Source: Flavobacteriaceae bacterium (GTDB lineage Bacteria; Bacteroidota; Bacteroidia; Flavobacteriales; Flavobacteriaceae). Taken from it: a stretch of 64,000 bases of DNA. Positions 9,814 to 17,860 of this stretch are shown one piece after another. Each line of letters opens with the position of its first letter. The first letter of the stretch is position 1. The notes beneath the pieces are model-generated. The model did no database searches, was not told where the DNA came from, and was given only the letters and a program-made list of their open reading frames with translations. Position numbers and translations under genes: made by a program. The stretch covers positions 18,405-82,404 of the forward strand of contig JAFMFH010000002.1 in the NCBI GenBank assembly GCA_017856235.1, given 5' to 3'.

Positions 9814-11933
9814 CCTACTAGAAGTGGAGCTATTACTAGAGCAACAACAGCAATTAATTTTAAAAGAATATTAAGGGATGGTCCAGATGTGTCTTTGAAA
9901 GGATCACCAACTGTATCACCTACAACTGCTGCTTTATGAGCTTCAGTACCTTTTCTCCCATCTTCTTCAATCATCTTTTTTGCGTTATCCCAAGCACCAC
10001 CTGCATTTGATTGAAAAATTGCCATTAAAACACCACATGATGTTACACCAGCCAAAAGACCACCAAGCATTTCTGCACCACCAGTAAATCCAATTATAAC
10101 TGGAACTGAGATAGCCATTAACCCAGGAAGAATCATCTCTCTTAAAGCAGCTTGTGTTGAAATTTCAACACATTTACTATATTCTGCTACACCGTCAGCA
10201 TCATTAAAGATTTTTAGATCTTCTTTTGATGCTTTAGAAAGGTCTGAATCATACTTTCTCATTACTTCAAGAGCTGCTTTTAATTTTGGCAAGTCTTTAA
10301 ATTGTCTTCTTACTTCTTCGATCATGCTCATTGCTGCTTTACCAACTGCCTTCATTGAAAGGGCAGAAAAAACAAATGGCAGCATTGCACCAAGAAGAAG
10401 ACCAGCCATAACAACTGGCTTTGAAATATCAATAGCAGTAATTTGGGCAGTTTGCATATATGCTGCAAATAAAGCTAAAGCTGTTAATGCTGCTGATGCA
10501 ATAGCAAAACCTTTTCCAATTGCTGCTGTTGTATTTCCAACTGCATCAAGCTTATCTGTTCTTTCTCTAACCTTAGGATCAAGCTCTGCCATTTCTGCTA
10601 TACCACCAGCATTATCTGAAATAGGACCGTATGCATCTACTGCTAACTGAATACCTGTATTAGCAAGCATACCTACAGCAGCAATTGCTATTCCATATAG
10701 ACCTGCAAATTCATATGATAGTAATATTGCAGCACAAATAAATATAATAGGAAGAGCAGTGGAAATCATTCCAACACCAAGACCGGCGATTATAGTAGTT
10801 GCAGGACCAGTTTCTGCCTGTTCAACTATTGAAAGAACAGGTTTTTTACCAGTTGCAGTGTAATATTCAGTTACTTTACCGACAAGAAGACCAGCTATTA
10901 ATCCGCTAATTGTTGCAATGAAAACGCCATTTGAGGTATATTCAATTTCATTAAAAATCCATGACTCTGGAAGTAAATATTGTATTAGAGAATAAGTAAC
11001 AGCAATCATCAATCCAGCAGATATAAACTCACCCATATTTAAAGCCTTGTGAGGATCTCCACCTTCTTTAACTTTAACGAAGAAGGTTCCTATAATAGAC
11101 ATAATTATTCCAGATGCAGCGATAAATAATGGAAGTAATACTGCATTAATTTCGATTCCAGAAAATTCACTTAAACTAACAAAAGCAGCACCTAAAACCA
11201 TTGCTCCAATAATTGACCCGACAAACGACTCAAATAAGTCTGCTCCCATTCCAGCAACGTCTCCAACATTATCTCCAACATTATCTGCAATAGTAGCAGG
11301 ATTAAGAGGATGATCTTCAGGTATGCCAGCTTCAACTTTTCCAACTAAGTCAGCACCGACATCTGCAGCTTTAGTATAGATTCCTCCACCAACTCTTGCA
11401 AATAATGCAATAGATGAAGCACCAAGTGAAAATCCAGATAAAACTTGTATAACAGTATTAATATCTTCAAACATAGGTCTGTAAATTATAAATAAAGAGC
11501 CAACACCTAAAACCCCTAGACCAACTACACCCATTCCCATTACAGAACCACCAGAAAAAGCAATTTCTAGGGCTTTTCCAAGGGAATCTTGAGCAGCATT
11601 AGTTGTTCTTACATTGGCTTTTGTTGCAACTTGCATACCAATAAAACCTGCAAGACCAGAACAGAATGCTCCAACGACAAAAGATACTGCCACCAACCAG
11701 CTACTACCTTCATTAATACCTTTAAATGCTAGTAATACAGCAGTAATTAATACAAAAACTGACAATATTTTATATTCAGCCTTTAAAAATGCCATTGCAC
11801 CATCAGCAATATTTTTTGCAATTTTTGCCATTTTTGCATTTCCAACTTCTTTTTTTGAAACTGATGAATTTTTAATAAAAACAAATATTAATGCAATTAC
11901 ACCAGCTAGTGGGATAAGATTTATGTAGTCCAT
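9810..11933 (-). CDS. hppA: membrane-bound, ion-translocating pyrophosphatase (K+-dependent type)
   Basis: This 707-residue polytopic protein carries the pyrophosphate-binding signatures of membrane pyrophosphatases: [11 protein letters not shown] at 191-201 and DNVGDNVGD at 217-225, plus a C-terminal segment [17 protein letters not shown]. It couples hydrolysis of pyrophosphate to H+ or Na+ export. Residues 466-471 read GNTTAA; Ala at this site (rather than Lys) is the established mark of K+-dependent enzymes. Whether it pumps Na+ or H+ cannot be settled by eye. It stands alone, with a clear TAnnTTTG box just upstream. Confidence 0.95.
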   Translation of the reverse strand: MDYINLIPLAGVIALIFVFIKNSSVSKKEVGNAKMAKIAKNIADGAMAFLKAEYKILSVFVLITAVLLAFKGINEGSSWLVAVSFVVGAFCSGLAGFIGMQVATKANVRTTNAAQDSLGKALEIAFSGGSVMGMGVVGLGVLGVGSLFIIYRPMFEDINTVIQVLSGFSLGASSIALFARVGGGIYTKAADVGADLVGKVEAGIPEDHPLNPATIADNVGDNVGDVAGMGADLFESFVGSIIGAMVLGAAFVSLSEFSGIEINAVLLPLFIAASGIIMSIIGTFFVKVKEGGDPHKALNMGEFISAGLMIAVTYSLIQYLLPESWIFNEIEYTSNGVFIATISGLIAGLLVGKVTEYYTATGKKPVLSIVEQAETGPATTIIAGLGVGMISTALPIIFICAAILLSYEFAGLYGIAIAAVGMLANTGIQLAVDAYGPISDNAGGIAEMAELDPKVRERTDKLDAVGNTTAAIGKGFAIASAALTALALFAAYMQTAQITAIDISKPVVMAGLLLGAMLPFVFSALSMKAVGKAAMSMIEEVRRQFKDLPKLKAALEVMRKYDSDLSKASKEDLKIFNDADGVAEYSKCVEISTQAALREMILPGLMAISVPVIIGFTGGAEMLGGLLAGVTSCGVLMAIFQSNAGGAWDNAKKMIEEDGRKGTEAHKAAVVGDTVGDPFKDTSGPSLNILLKLIAVVALVIAPLLVG

Positions 11934-11948
11934 TTTTTAAATTTTTGT

Positions 11949-11956
11949 CAAATATA
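11949..11956 (-). promoter_or_regulatory. predicted -7 box TATATTTG of hppA
   Basis: Read on the minus strand, TATATTTG fits TAnnTTTG exactly and lies 15 bases before the hppA ATG at 11933, predicting a leader of about ten bases. No TTTG -33 box sits at 17-21 bases. Confidence 0.55.
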
Positions 11957-11987
11957 ATACAATGAGTTAATTGCTTAAAATTATATA

Positions 11988-12017
11988 CAAAAAAAGGTGG
12001 TCATTTGACCACCTTTT
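11988..12017 (-). terminator. intrinsic terminator after the PKD lipoprotein gene
   Basis: A perfect 12-base inverted repeat (arms 11992-12003 and 12006-12017, core GGTGGTCA/TGACCACC) follows the stop of the minus-strand PKD gene at 12038. On the minus strand the second arm runs into a U-rich tract, the layout of a Rho-independent terminator. Because the plus strand also ends the stem in T residues it may be bidirectional, but no plus-strand gene ends here. Confidence 0.85.
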
Positions 12018-12037
12018 ATTTTTGCTATATATTAGTT

Positions 12038-12871
12038 TTAATTCTTAACTAATTCTAAAGTCCACCATACTCCTCCACCAGCTTCAATTGCAATTTGCAT
12101 TGTTGTTGGAGAAATGTTTAGAACATCGTATGATCTGCTGGAAGCAATTCCATCTTGACCATTGTTAGTAGCTTTAGGAAGAACCAAGTAGGCTCCGTCT
12201 CCATTCAGAGTTAAAACATCTCCTGTAGCAAGAGACCAGGTGAATGAACCATCAACGTATGGAGAAATAGGAGTTCCACAGTAATCTCCATTACCTGTTT
12301 GCCAATCTTCTAGCCATGTTCCATCTCCGTGACTTATAGTAAACTTACCGTCAGAAGTAAATGTATAAACATCATCCTCTAGACATGGTCTAGAGCCATT
12401 TGCTCCATAGTTCCACCACTCTCCACTGCCAGCAGAAGGTCCAACATATAAGTTATATGGTCTCCATGTTCCTGGAATATAATCAATTGCTTTAGGTCCT
12501 TCAATAGAAATACTTTGAGTTAACTGATCTGCAGGACCAAGAAGGGTTCCTGTAGCAGGAATACCATACACAGTTAACTTAACAGTATAATCACCAGCTC
12601 TAGAGTATGTGTGAGTTGGATTTGGTTCACTTGATGTGTTACCGTCACCAAAATTCCAAACAAAAACAGAGGTGTTTTCTAAAACAGAATTAAATTTATA
12701 AGTGTATCTTGAATCTAAATCTTCACCTAAAGCTGAAGCAGTAAAAGAAGCACTTGCGTTAATTGGTTGATCGATTTCTATTGTTTGGGTGTTTTCATCA
12801 TCATCGTTTTTATCACAAGAATATATGACAAATAAGGATGTAATTAGTAATAGGTTAAGTTTACGTTTCAT
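12038..12871 (-). CDS. PKD-domain surface lipoprotein
   Basis: The 277-residue product has a lipoprotein signal ending at Cys19 (FVIYSC) followed by an Asp-rich stretch (DKNDDDE), a pattern of surface-exported Bacteroidota lipoproteins. A PKD domain covers roughly residues 60-105, with the WNFGDG and THTYSRAGDYTV motifs. The rest, rich in Trp and Gly, has a beta-sheet character (TFTSDGKFTISHGDGTW). PKD lipoproteins of this size often accompany SusC/SusD glycan uptake systems, but none is next to it here, so the ligand is unknown. It is followed by its own terminator. Confidence 0.8.
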   Translation of the reverse strand: MKRKLNLLLITSLFVIYSCDKNDDDENTQTIEIDQPINASASFTASALGEDLDSRYTYKFNSVLENTSVFVWNFGDGNTSSEPNPTHTYSRAGDYTVKLTVYGIPATGTLLGPADQLTQSISIEGPKAIDYIPGTWRPYNLYVGPSAGSGEWWNYGANGSRPCLEDDVYTFTSDGKFTISHGDGTWLEDWQTGNGDYCGTPISPYVDGSFTWSLATGDVLTLNGDGAYLVLPKATNNGQDGIASSRSYDVLNISPTTMQIAIEAGGGVWWTLELVKN

Positions 12872-12992
12872 AATTTATATTAGATTTTAATTTTGATAGA
12901 AAGATATATAAATTCTCTAAAATCAACAACTTAAACAGTATTTTATAGTTTACTAATACTCGTAGTTTATTTATTTGAGGTTTTGAAAGTAT

Positions 12993-13595
12993 TTAGATTT
13001 CTTTTTTAATTAAAGATAAAATTAACTCATAATCAGATTTTTTTTCTACGAAATCTATATCATCAACATTAATTTTTAAAAGCTTTCCACTATTATAATT
13101 TGTTATCCACGCCTCATACCTCTCATTAAGTCTACTTAGATACTCTATACTAATTGTTTTCTCGTATTCTCTTCCTCGTTTATGAATTTTATTTACAAGA
13201 TTGGGGATACTGCTTTGAAGGTAAACTAAAAGATCTGGTGGCTTGACAAGATTAAGCATCGTGTCAAAAAGAGATAAATAATTTTCATAATCTCTTTGTG
13301 TCATTAAGCCCATTGCATTTAAGTTGGGAGCAAAAATGAACGCGTCTTCATAAATTGTTCTATCTTGAATTACGTCTTCGTTACTTCTTTCAATATCTAA
13401 CAGCTGTTTGAATCTACTATTTAAAAAATAAATTTGAAGATTAAACGACCATCTTTCCATGTGACTGTAAAAGTCATCCAGATATGGGTTTGCAATTATA
13501 TCTTCATAATATGGTTTATACTTTAAGCTTTTTGATAGCTGCTTAGTTAAACTTGTTTTACCAGCACCAATATTTCCTGCAATTGCTATTCTCAT
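12993..13595 (-). CDS. deoxynucleoside kinase family protein
   Basis: About 200 residues from ATG 13595. It has a P-loop, GNIGAGKT at 7-14, the DRTIYEDAFIF segment of the deoxynucleoside kinase family (catalytic Glu/Arg region), and a lid-type arginine stretch (KRGREYE). It phosphorylates deoxynucleosides in the salvage pathway; which base is preferred cannot be read. An upstream in-frame TTG at 13607 lies in a promoter-like TATTTTG and is rejected as start. Confidence 0.85.
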   Translation of the reverse strand: MRIAIAGNIGAGKTSLTKQLSKSLKYKPYYEDIIANPYLDDFYSHMERWSFNLQIYFLNSRFKQLLDIERSNEDVIQDRTIYEDAFIFAPNLNAMGLMTQRDYENYLSLFDTMLNLVKPPDLLVYLQSSIPNLVNKIHKRGREYEKTISIEYLSRLNERYEAWITNYNSGKLLKINVDDIDFVEKKSDYELILSLIKKEI

Positions 13596-13643
13596 AATTT
13601 TTGGCAAAATAGTAGGTTTTTTTTAAAGAAAAAAGCAGAATAA

Positions 13644-13673
13644 TTTGAAATTATTTTTTTTTAATTAATTTTG
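13644..13673 (+). promoter_or_regulatory. metK promoter, TTTG-N18-TAATTTTG
   Basis: TTTG at 13644-13647 and TAATTTTG at 13666-13673 are 18 bases apart, close to the Bacteroidota consensus TTTG-N19-TAnnTTTG. Transcription should begin near 13678, only a few bases before the first stem of the SAM-II aptamer. Confidence 0.75.
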
Positions 13674-13680
13674 TTAGAAA

Positions 13681-13731
13681 CAGAGGAAGGATTTGACTGA
13701 TTGCAACCTCTTAAAAAATTGCTAAAGCAGT
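13681..13731 (+). promoter_or_regulatory. SAM-II riboswitch aptamer upstream of metK
   Basis: The leader holds the conserved SAM-II elements in order and at family spacing: P1 5' arm AGAGG (13682-13686), loop GATTT (13690-13694) and TTGCA (13701-13705), P1 3' arm CCTCT (13707-13711), an A-rich joining stretch, GCTAAA (13721-13726), and a pseudoknot in which ACTG (13696-13699) pairs with CAGT (13728-13731). SAM-II RNAs bind S-adenosylmethionine and are known from alphaproteobacteria and Bacteroidota upstream of methionine genes, including SAM synthetase; here the downstream operon makes methionine precursors and SAM. Read by eye, not with a covariance model. Confidence 0.85.
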
Positions 13732-13779
13732 AATTCTTTTACAAGCAATCACGTCTTTTTTTCTCATAAACTTAATTCA

Positions 13780-15033
13780 ATGTCGTACTTATTTACGTCT
13801 GAATCTGTTAGTGAAGGACATCCTGATAAGGTTTCTGATCAAATCAGTGACGGAATATTAGATAATTTTCTAGCTTTTGATCCAAATTCAAAAGTTGCCT
13901 GTGAAACATTAGTTACAACTGGACAAGTAGTTTTATCTGGAGAGGTTACTAGCTCTACATATATTGATGTTCAGAATGTTGCAAGAGAAATCATCAAGGA
14001 TATAGGATATAATAATGATTTGTATAAGTTCTCAGGAGAATCTTGTGCAGTTATGTCATTAATTCATGAGCAGTCAGAAGACATATTAAGAGGAGTAGAA
14101 AGAGATATAAAGGAGGATCAAGGTGCAGGAGATCAAGGAATAATGTTTGGGTATGCATGTAATGAGACTGAAAACGGTATTCCTCTTACTCTAGATATTG
14201 CTAATAAATTACTTTTTGAACTCTCACGTCTGAGAAGATCAAAAACAATTCCTTATTTAAGACCGGATTCAAAGTCTCAAGTTACTATCGAATATGATGA
14301 AAATGACAATCCTCTAAGAATAGATACCATTGTAATCTCAACTCAACATGATGAGTTTGATAGTGATGATAAAAAAATGCTAGATAAAATAAGAAAAGAT
14401 ATAATTGAGGTATTAATTCCAGAAGTAAAGAAGTGTTATCCTGCTAGTATTCAAAAACTATTTAATAATAATATTAAATATCATGTAAATCCTACTGGTA
14501 AATTTGTTATTGGTGGACCACATGGAGATACAGGCCTAACAGGACGAAAAATAATTATTGATACTTATGGAGGGAGAGGGGCGCATGGTGGAGGAGCATT
14601 TAGTGGAAAAGATCCAAGTAAAGTTGACAGAAGTGCAGCATATGCAGCAAGACATATATCTAAGAATTTAGTAAAAGCAGGCGTTTCTAATGAGATTTTA
14701 ATTCAGGTTGGATATGCTATTGGAGTTGCTGAGCCAGTATCACTTAATGTAAATACATGCGGTAAATCAAAATTAAATATTTCAGATTCAAAATTATCGA
14801 ACATTGTCAATGAGATATTTGACTTAAAACCTCACTCGATAGAATCAAGATTTAACTTAAGAGACCCAATATATCTTGAAACTGCCTCATATGGACATAT
14901 GGGTAGAAAATCTGAAAAAAAAACCAAAACTTTTAACTCAAAATATTCTGGAGTTAAAAAAATCGAGGTTGAGCTTTTCCCATGGGAAAAGCTAGAATAT
15001 GTTGAACAAATAATTAAATCACTAAAACTATGA
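13780..15033 (+). CDS. metK: S-adenosylmethionine synthetase
   Basis: The 417-residue product is MetK: GHPDK at 13-17, GAGDQGIMFGYA with the ATP and methionine contacts, and GGPHGDTGLTGRK followed by the glycine-rich GAHGGGAFSGKD loop. It forms SAM from methionine and ATP. It leads an operon with metY and metX, starts about 50 bases after the SAM-II pseudoknot, and ends overlapping the metY ATG by four bases. It is slightly longer than E. coli MetK, as is common in Bacteroidota. Confidence 0.97.
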   Translation: MSYLFTSESVSEGHPDKVSDQISDGILDNFLAFDPNSKVACETLVTTGQVVLSGEVTSSTYIDVQNVAREIIKDIGYNNDLYKFSGESCAVMSLIHEQSEDILRGVERDIKEDQGAGDQGIMFGYACNETENGIPLTLDIANKLLFELSRLRRSKTIPYLRPDSKSQVTIEYDENDNPLRIDTIVISTQHDEFDSDDKKMLDKIRKDIIEVLIPEVKKCYPASIQKLFNNNIKYHVNPTGKFVIGGPHGDTGLTGRKIIIDTYGGRGAHGGGAFSGKDPSKVDRSAAYAARHISKNLVKAGVSNEILIQVGYAIGVAEPVSLNVNTCGKSKLNISDSKLSNIVNEIFDLKPHSIESRFNLRDPIYLETASYGHMGRKSEKKTKTFNSKYSGVKKIEVELFPWEKLEYVEQIIKSLKL

Positions 15034-16301
15034 ATCAAAATGATCAAACACTTGCATTACATGTAGGTCATAATACAAAAAAGACAGAGGGGACTAGAGC
15101 TGTCCCAATATATCAAACTACATCTTATGTTTTTGATAATACTGACCATGCTGCTAATCTATTTTCACTAGCAGAACCAGGATATATATATACAAGACTC
15201 AACAACCCTACAGCTGATATTCTTGAACAAAGATTGGCTTCTTTGGAAGGCGGAATTGCTGCAGTAGCTACTTCTTCAGGATCTGCTGCTCTAGCTACAA
15301 CTCTTTTAACATTATTAAAAACTGGAGATCATATTGTAGCTTCAAATAGTCTATATGGAGGAACTTATAATTTATTAAACGTTACACTTCCAAGGTACGG
15401 TATAACAACAACATTTGTAGATCCTGATGATCCAAATAATTTTTTTAATGCAATAAAAGATAACACTAGGGCTGTTTATATTGAAAGTATTGGTAATCCT
15501 AAGCTAGATATATTAGATGTTGAATCCATCTCTAAAATTGCTAAAAAAGCGAAACTACCATTAATAGTTGATAATACTGTAGCTACTCCATTTTTATTAA
15601 AACCAATTGACTATGGTGCAGATATTGTAATTCATTCTACTACAAAATATATAACTGGAAATGGAACTTCAATAGGAGGTATTATAATTGATGCTGGTAA
15701 TTTTGATTGGAGTAATGGACTATTTAATGAATTCACTGAACCATCTGCCGGGTATCATGGTCTTGTATACCATGATGCACTTGGACCTGCAGCATTTATT
15801 GCAAAAGTTAGAATTGAGGGACTAAGAGATCTAGGTAGTGCTCCAAGTCCATTTAATTGTTTTCAAACAATTCAAGGATTAGAAACCCTATCTGTTAGAA
15901 TTAAAAAACACTCTGAGAGTGCCTTAAAAGTTGCTGAATGGCTTGAAACACAAGATGAAGTAGCGTGGGTAAATTACCCAGGTCTGAAATCATCTAAATA
16001 TTATAGTCTTTCTAAGAAATATCTAAAGGGAGGTCAAAGTGGAATTGTTACGTTTGGATTAAAAGGAGGGTTTGAATCAGCAAAAAAATTGACAGATAGT
16101 ACCAAAATATTTTCTTTGCTTGCAAACTTTGGTGATTCTAAATCTCTTATAATTCATCCTTCAAGCACAACTCATCAACAACTAAATGAGGATCAACAAA
16201 AATCCACAGGGGTTACATCAGATCTAGTTAGACTAAGTATAGGTCTTGAAGATCCTAATGATTTAATTAATGATTTAAAAGAGGCAATTAAGTCTATATA
16301 A
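15030..16301 (+). CDS. metY: O-acetylhomoserine aminocarboxypropyltransferase (sulfhydrylase)
   Basis: A 423-residue Cys/Met metabolism PLP enzyme. Diagnostic segments are YTRLNNPT for cofactor binding from the partner subunit, VDNTVATP with the PLP-contacting Asp, and HSTTKY with Schiff-base Lys206. Its length and the internal GYHGLVYHD insert are typical of O-acetylhomoserine sulfhydrylases rather than shorter cystathionine synthases. It makes homocysteine from O-acetylhomoserine, supplied by the next gene. Direct sulfhydrylation is inferred from family and context. Confidence 0.9.
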   Translation: MNQNDQTLALHVGHNTKKTEGTRAVPIYQTTSYVFDNTDHAANLFSLAEPGYIYTRLNNPTADILEQRLASLEGGIAAVATSSGSAALATTLLTLLKTGDHIVASNSLYGGTYNLLNVTLPRYGITTTFVDPDDPNNFFNAIKDNTRAVYIESIGNPKLDILDVESISKIAKKAKLPLIVDNTVATPFLLKPIDYGADIVIHSTTKYITGNGTSIGGIIIDAGNFDWSNGLFNEFTEPSAGYHGLVYHDALGPAAFIAKVRIEGLRDLGSAPSPFNCFQTIQGLETLSVRIKKHSESALKVAEWLETQDEVAWVNYPGLKSSKYYSLSKKYLKGGQSGIVTFGLKGGFESAKKLTDSTKIFSLLANFGDSKSLIIHPSSTTHQQLNEDQQKSTGVTSDLVRLSIGLEDPNDLINDLKEAIKSI

Positions 16302-16302
16302 T

Positions 16303-17268
16303 TTGCAAGATGAATTAAAACATATTTTAATCGAAGATTTTGAAATTCAATCAGGATTAAAAATCAAAAAGATTGAACTTACATATCAAATCTTTGGTAT
16401 GCCTATTGGGAGTTCTCCAGTTATTCTTGTAAATCATGCTTTAACTGGAAACTCACTTGTTTCAGGAAATAATGGATGGTGGAGAGACATTGTAGGCGAC
16501 GATAAACCTATAGACACTAAAAAATTCTCTGTAATATGTTTTAACATACCTGGTAACGGATTTAATGAAAAAAGTTTTGATTATTCTCTAAATATTAATT
16601 TGGGTGATGTAGCCTTATTATTTATAGAGGCATTAGAAAAATTAAAAATTCCTAAATTATTTGCAATAACTGGAGGTTCAATTGGAGGTTGTATTACATG
16701 GGAAATGTTAGCTATAAAAAATGATATTGCTGATAAAATAATTCCTATTGCTTCAGATTGGAAGGCAAATGACTGGTTAATTGCAAATACTTTTCTTCAA
16801 AATAGAATTCTTGAAAATTCAAGAGATCCAGTTGCAGATGCAAGAATCCATGCAATGACTTTTTACAGAACACCAAGGTCTTTAAATGATAGATTTAAAA
16901 GAACAATAAATAATGATAAAGGTTTATATAATGTTGAATCCTGGCTTGATCACCATGGTGTAAAGTTACATCAAAGATTTAGTCTTAACTCATATAAATT
17001 TCTAAATAAATTATTAAGATCAACTGATATAACTAGGGATGGTGAAAGTTTCGAGATGAAAATTCAAAATGTAAAATCAGAAATGCATATAATATCGATT
17101 GATTCTGATATTTTCTTTCTTCCAGATGAAGATTATGATACTACAACTATTTTAAAGTCTAATAAAATTAAGGTAAATAATCACATTGTTAAATCAATTC
17201 ATGGACATGATGCCTTTTTAATAGAAACCTATCAAATTTCAAATATCTTTACAAAAATTTTAAAATAA
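16303..17268 (+). CDS. metX: homoserine O-acetyltransferase (TTG start)
   Basis: A 321-residue alpha/beta-hydrolase acyltransferase of the MetX family: NHALTGNS near 44-51, nucleophile Ser126 in GGSIGG, an acidic residue in HIISIDSD, and the catalytic His in SIHGHDAF. It acetylates homoserine for the metY product. The start is TTG at 16303, one base after the metY stop; the first in-frame ATG, at residue 33, would remove the conserved N-terminal strand. The C-terminus overlaps the osmC-like ATG by one base. It is shorter than many MetX proteins. Confidence 0.87.
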   Translation: MQDELKHILIEDFEIQSGLKIKKIELTYQIFGMPIGSSPVILVNHALTGNSLVSGNNGWWRDIVGDDKPIDTKKFSVICFNIPGNGFNEKSFDYSLNINLGDVALLFIEALEKLKIPKLFAITGGSIGGCITWEMLAIKNDIADKIIPIASDWKANDWLIANTFLQNRILENSRDPVADARIHAMTFYRTPRSLNDRFKRTINNDKGLYNVESWLDHHGVKLHQRFSLNSYKFLNKLLRSTDITRDGESFEMKIQNVKSEMHIISIDSDIFFLPDEDYDTTTILKSNKIKVNNHIVKSIHGHDAFLIETYQISNIFTKILK

Positions 17269-17696
17269 TGGCAATTTATTTAGATAGAGTTAATGACAAA
17301 TACCTATTTGAATTATCAAATGAAAATGGTTATAAAGTTCTTTTAGATAGAAAGCACTCAACAGATTATCAAGTTCAAGGTGCCAGTCCAATGGAACTTT
17401 TACTTATGGGAGTTGCAGGTTGCAGTAGTATAGATATTATTTCTATTTTAGAAAAACAAAAGTTAGATCCTAAATCATACAAAATGGAGGTTGTGGGTGA
17501 AAGAGAATCTGAACCAGGAAGACCATTTAAAAGGATTCATGTAAAACTATTGATTGAAGGAGAAATTCCAGGTGATAAAATAATACGTGCAGCAACACTA
17601 AGTTTTGAGAAGTACTGTTCCGTTTCAAAAAATCTCGAGAAATCAACTTTGATAGAGCACTCAATTTATCTTAATGGAGAGCTTATTAAAAAATAG
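17268..17696 (+). CDS. OsmC family protein
   Basis: The 142-residue product has the OsmC/Ohr fold signature: SPMELLLMGVAGCSSIDI with one cysteine in the GC motif, and EKYCSVSKNL with the second cysteine. OsmC/Ohr proteins reduce organic hydroperoxides using this cysteine pair. It is the last gene of the SAM-II controlled operon, overlapping metX by one base (TAATG). Its part in methionine metabolism is not obvious; protection of thiol metabolism is a guess. Confidence 0.88.
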   Translation: MAIYLDRVNDKYLFELSNENGYKVLLDRKHSTDYQVQGASPMELLLMGVAGCSSIDIISILEKQKLDPKSYKMEVVGERESEPGRPFKRIHVKLLIEGEIPGDKIIRAATLSFEKYCSVSKNLEKSTLIEHSIYLNGELIKK

Positions 17697-17705
17697 TATA
17701 AAAAG

Positions 17706-17736
17706 TTTGATATTTTAAATACCTATTATACTTTTG
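17706..17736 (+). promoter_or_regulatory. promoter of the Phe/Tyr operon, TTTG-N19-TACTTTTG
   Basis: TTTG (17706-17709), exactly 19 bases, then TACTTTTG (17729-17736): an exact match to the Bacteroidota consensus and the best promoter in the window. Start of transcription is expected near 17741-17744, at or just before the leader peptide ATG (17744). Confidence 0.85.
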
Positions 17737-17743
17737 TTAAGTT

Positions 17744-17803
17744 ATGAAACAAAATTTTAATTTTTATTACTCATATTACTTCTCTTATCAGAAGAAGGGA
17801 TAA
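17744..17803 (+). CDS. Phe/Tyr-rich leader peptide of the aromatic operon
   Basis: A 19-codon reading frame, MKQNFNFYYSYYFSYQKKG then TAA. Phe occupies positions 5, 7 and 13 and Tyr positions 8, 9, 11, 12 and 15, so 8 of 19 codons are for the two end products of the operon that follows. It starts within a few bases of the predicted transcript start and precedes a terminator. It is the equivalent of E. coli pheL, whose translation rate reports charged tRNA-Phe; here both tRNA-Phe and tRNA-Tyr would be sensed. The peptide itself probably has no function. Not detected by size-based gene callers. Confidence 0.85.
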   Translation: MKQNFNFYYSYYFSYQKKG

Positions 17804-17858
17804 TTATGTATAATTAAATTAAAATATAATAGTCCTGTCAAATCAGGACTTTTTTTTT
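17779..17858 (+). terminator. attenuator: intrinsic terminator with mutually exclusive antiterminator
   Basis: The terminator is AGTCCTG (17831-17837), loop TCAAAT, CAGGACT (17844-17850), and eight T (17851-17858), ending two bases before the pheA ATG. A competing stem can form between 17796-17807 (AGGGATAATTAT) and 17826-17836 (ATAATAGTCCT), about ten pairs with one mismatch and one bulge, which would take the terminator's first arm. A third pairing, TTATC (17785-17789) with GATAA (17799-17803), can block the antiterminator. A ribosome halted at the Tyr/Phe codons would leave the antiterminator free; one reaching the stop would cover it. Pairings were found by eye. Confidence 0.8.
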
Positions 17859-17860
17859 AT

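Noticed and set aside
10324..10650. 108-codon plus-strand frame within hppA (also 11614-11928)
   Set aside because: Antisense to a conserved membrane protein; Ala-rich composition follows from the sense codons.
12937..12960. Inverted repeat AGTATT/AATACT after the deoxynucleoside kinase gene
   Set aside because: Only six pairs with a 12-base loop and no T-run on either strand; not a convincing terminator.
17831..17858. Alternative view: terminator of the upstream met/osmC operon
   Set aside because: A strong promoter and the Phe/Tyr-rich peptide lie between osmC and the hairpin, and the hairpin touches the pheA start; it may stop readthrough as well, but its placement fits an attenuator.
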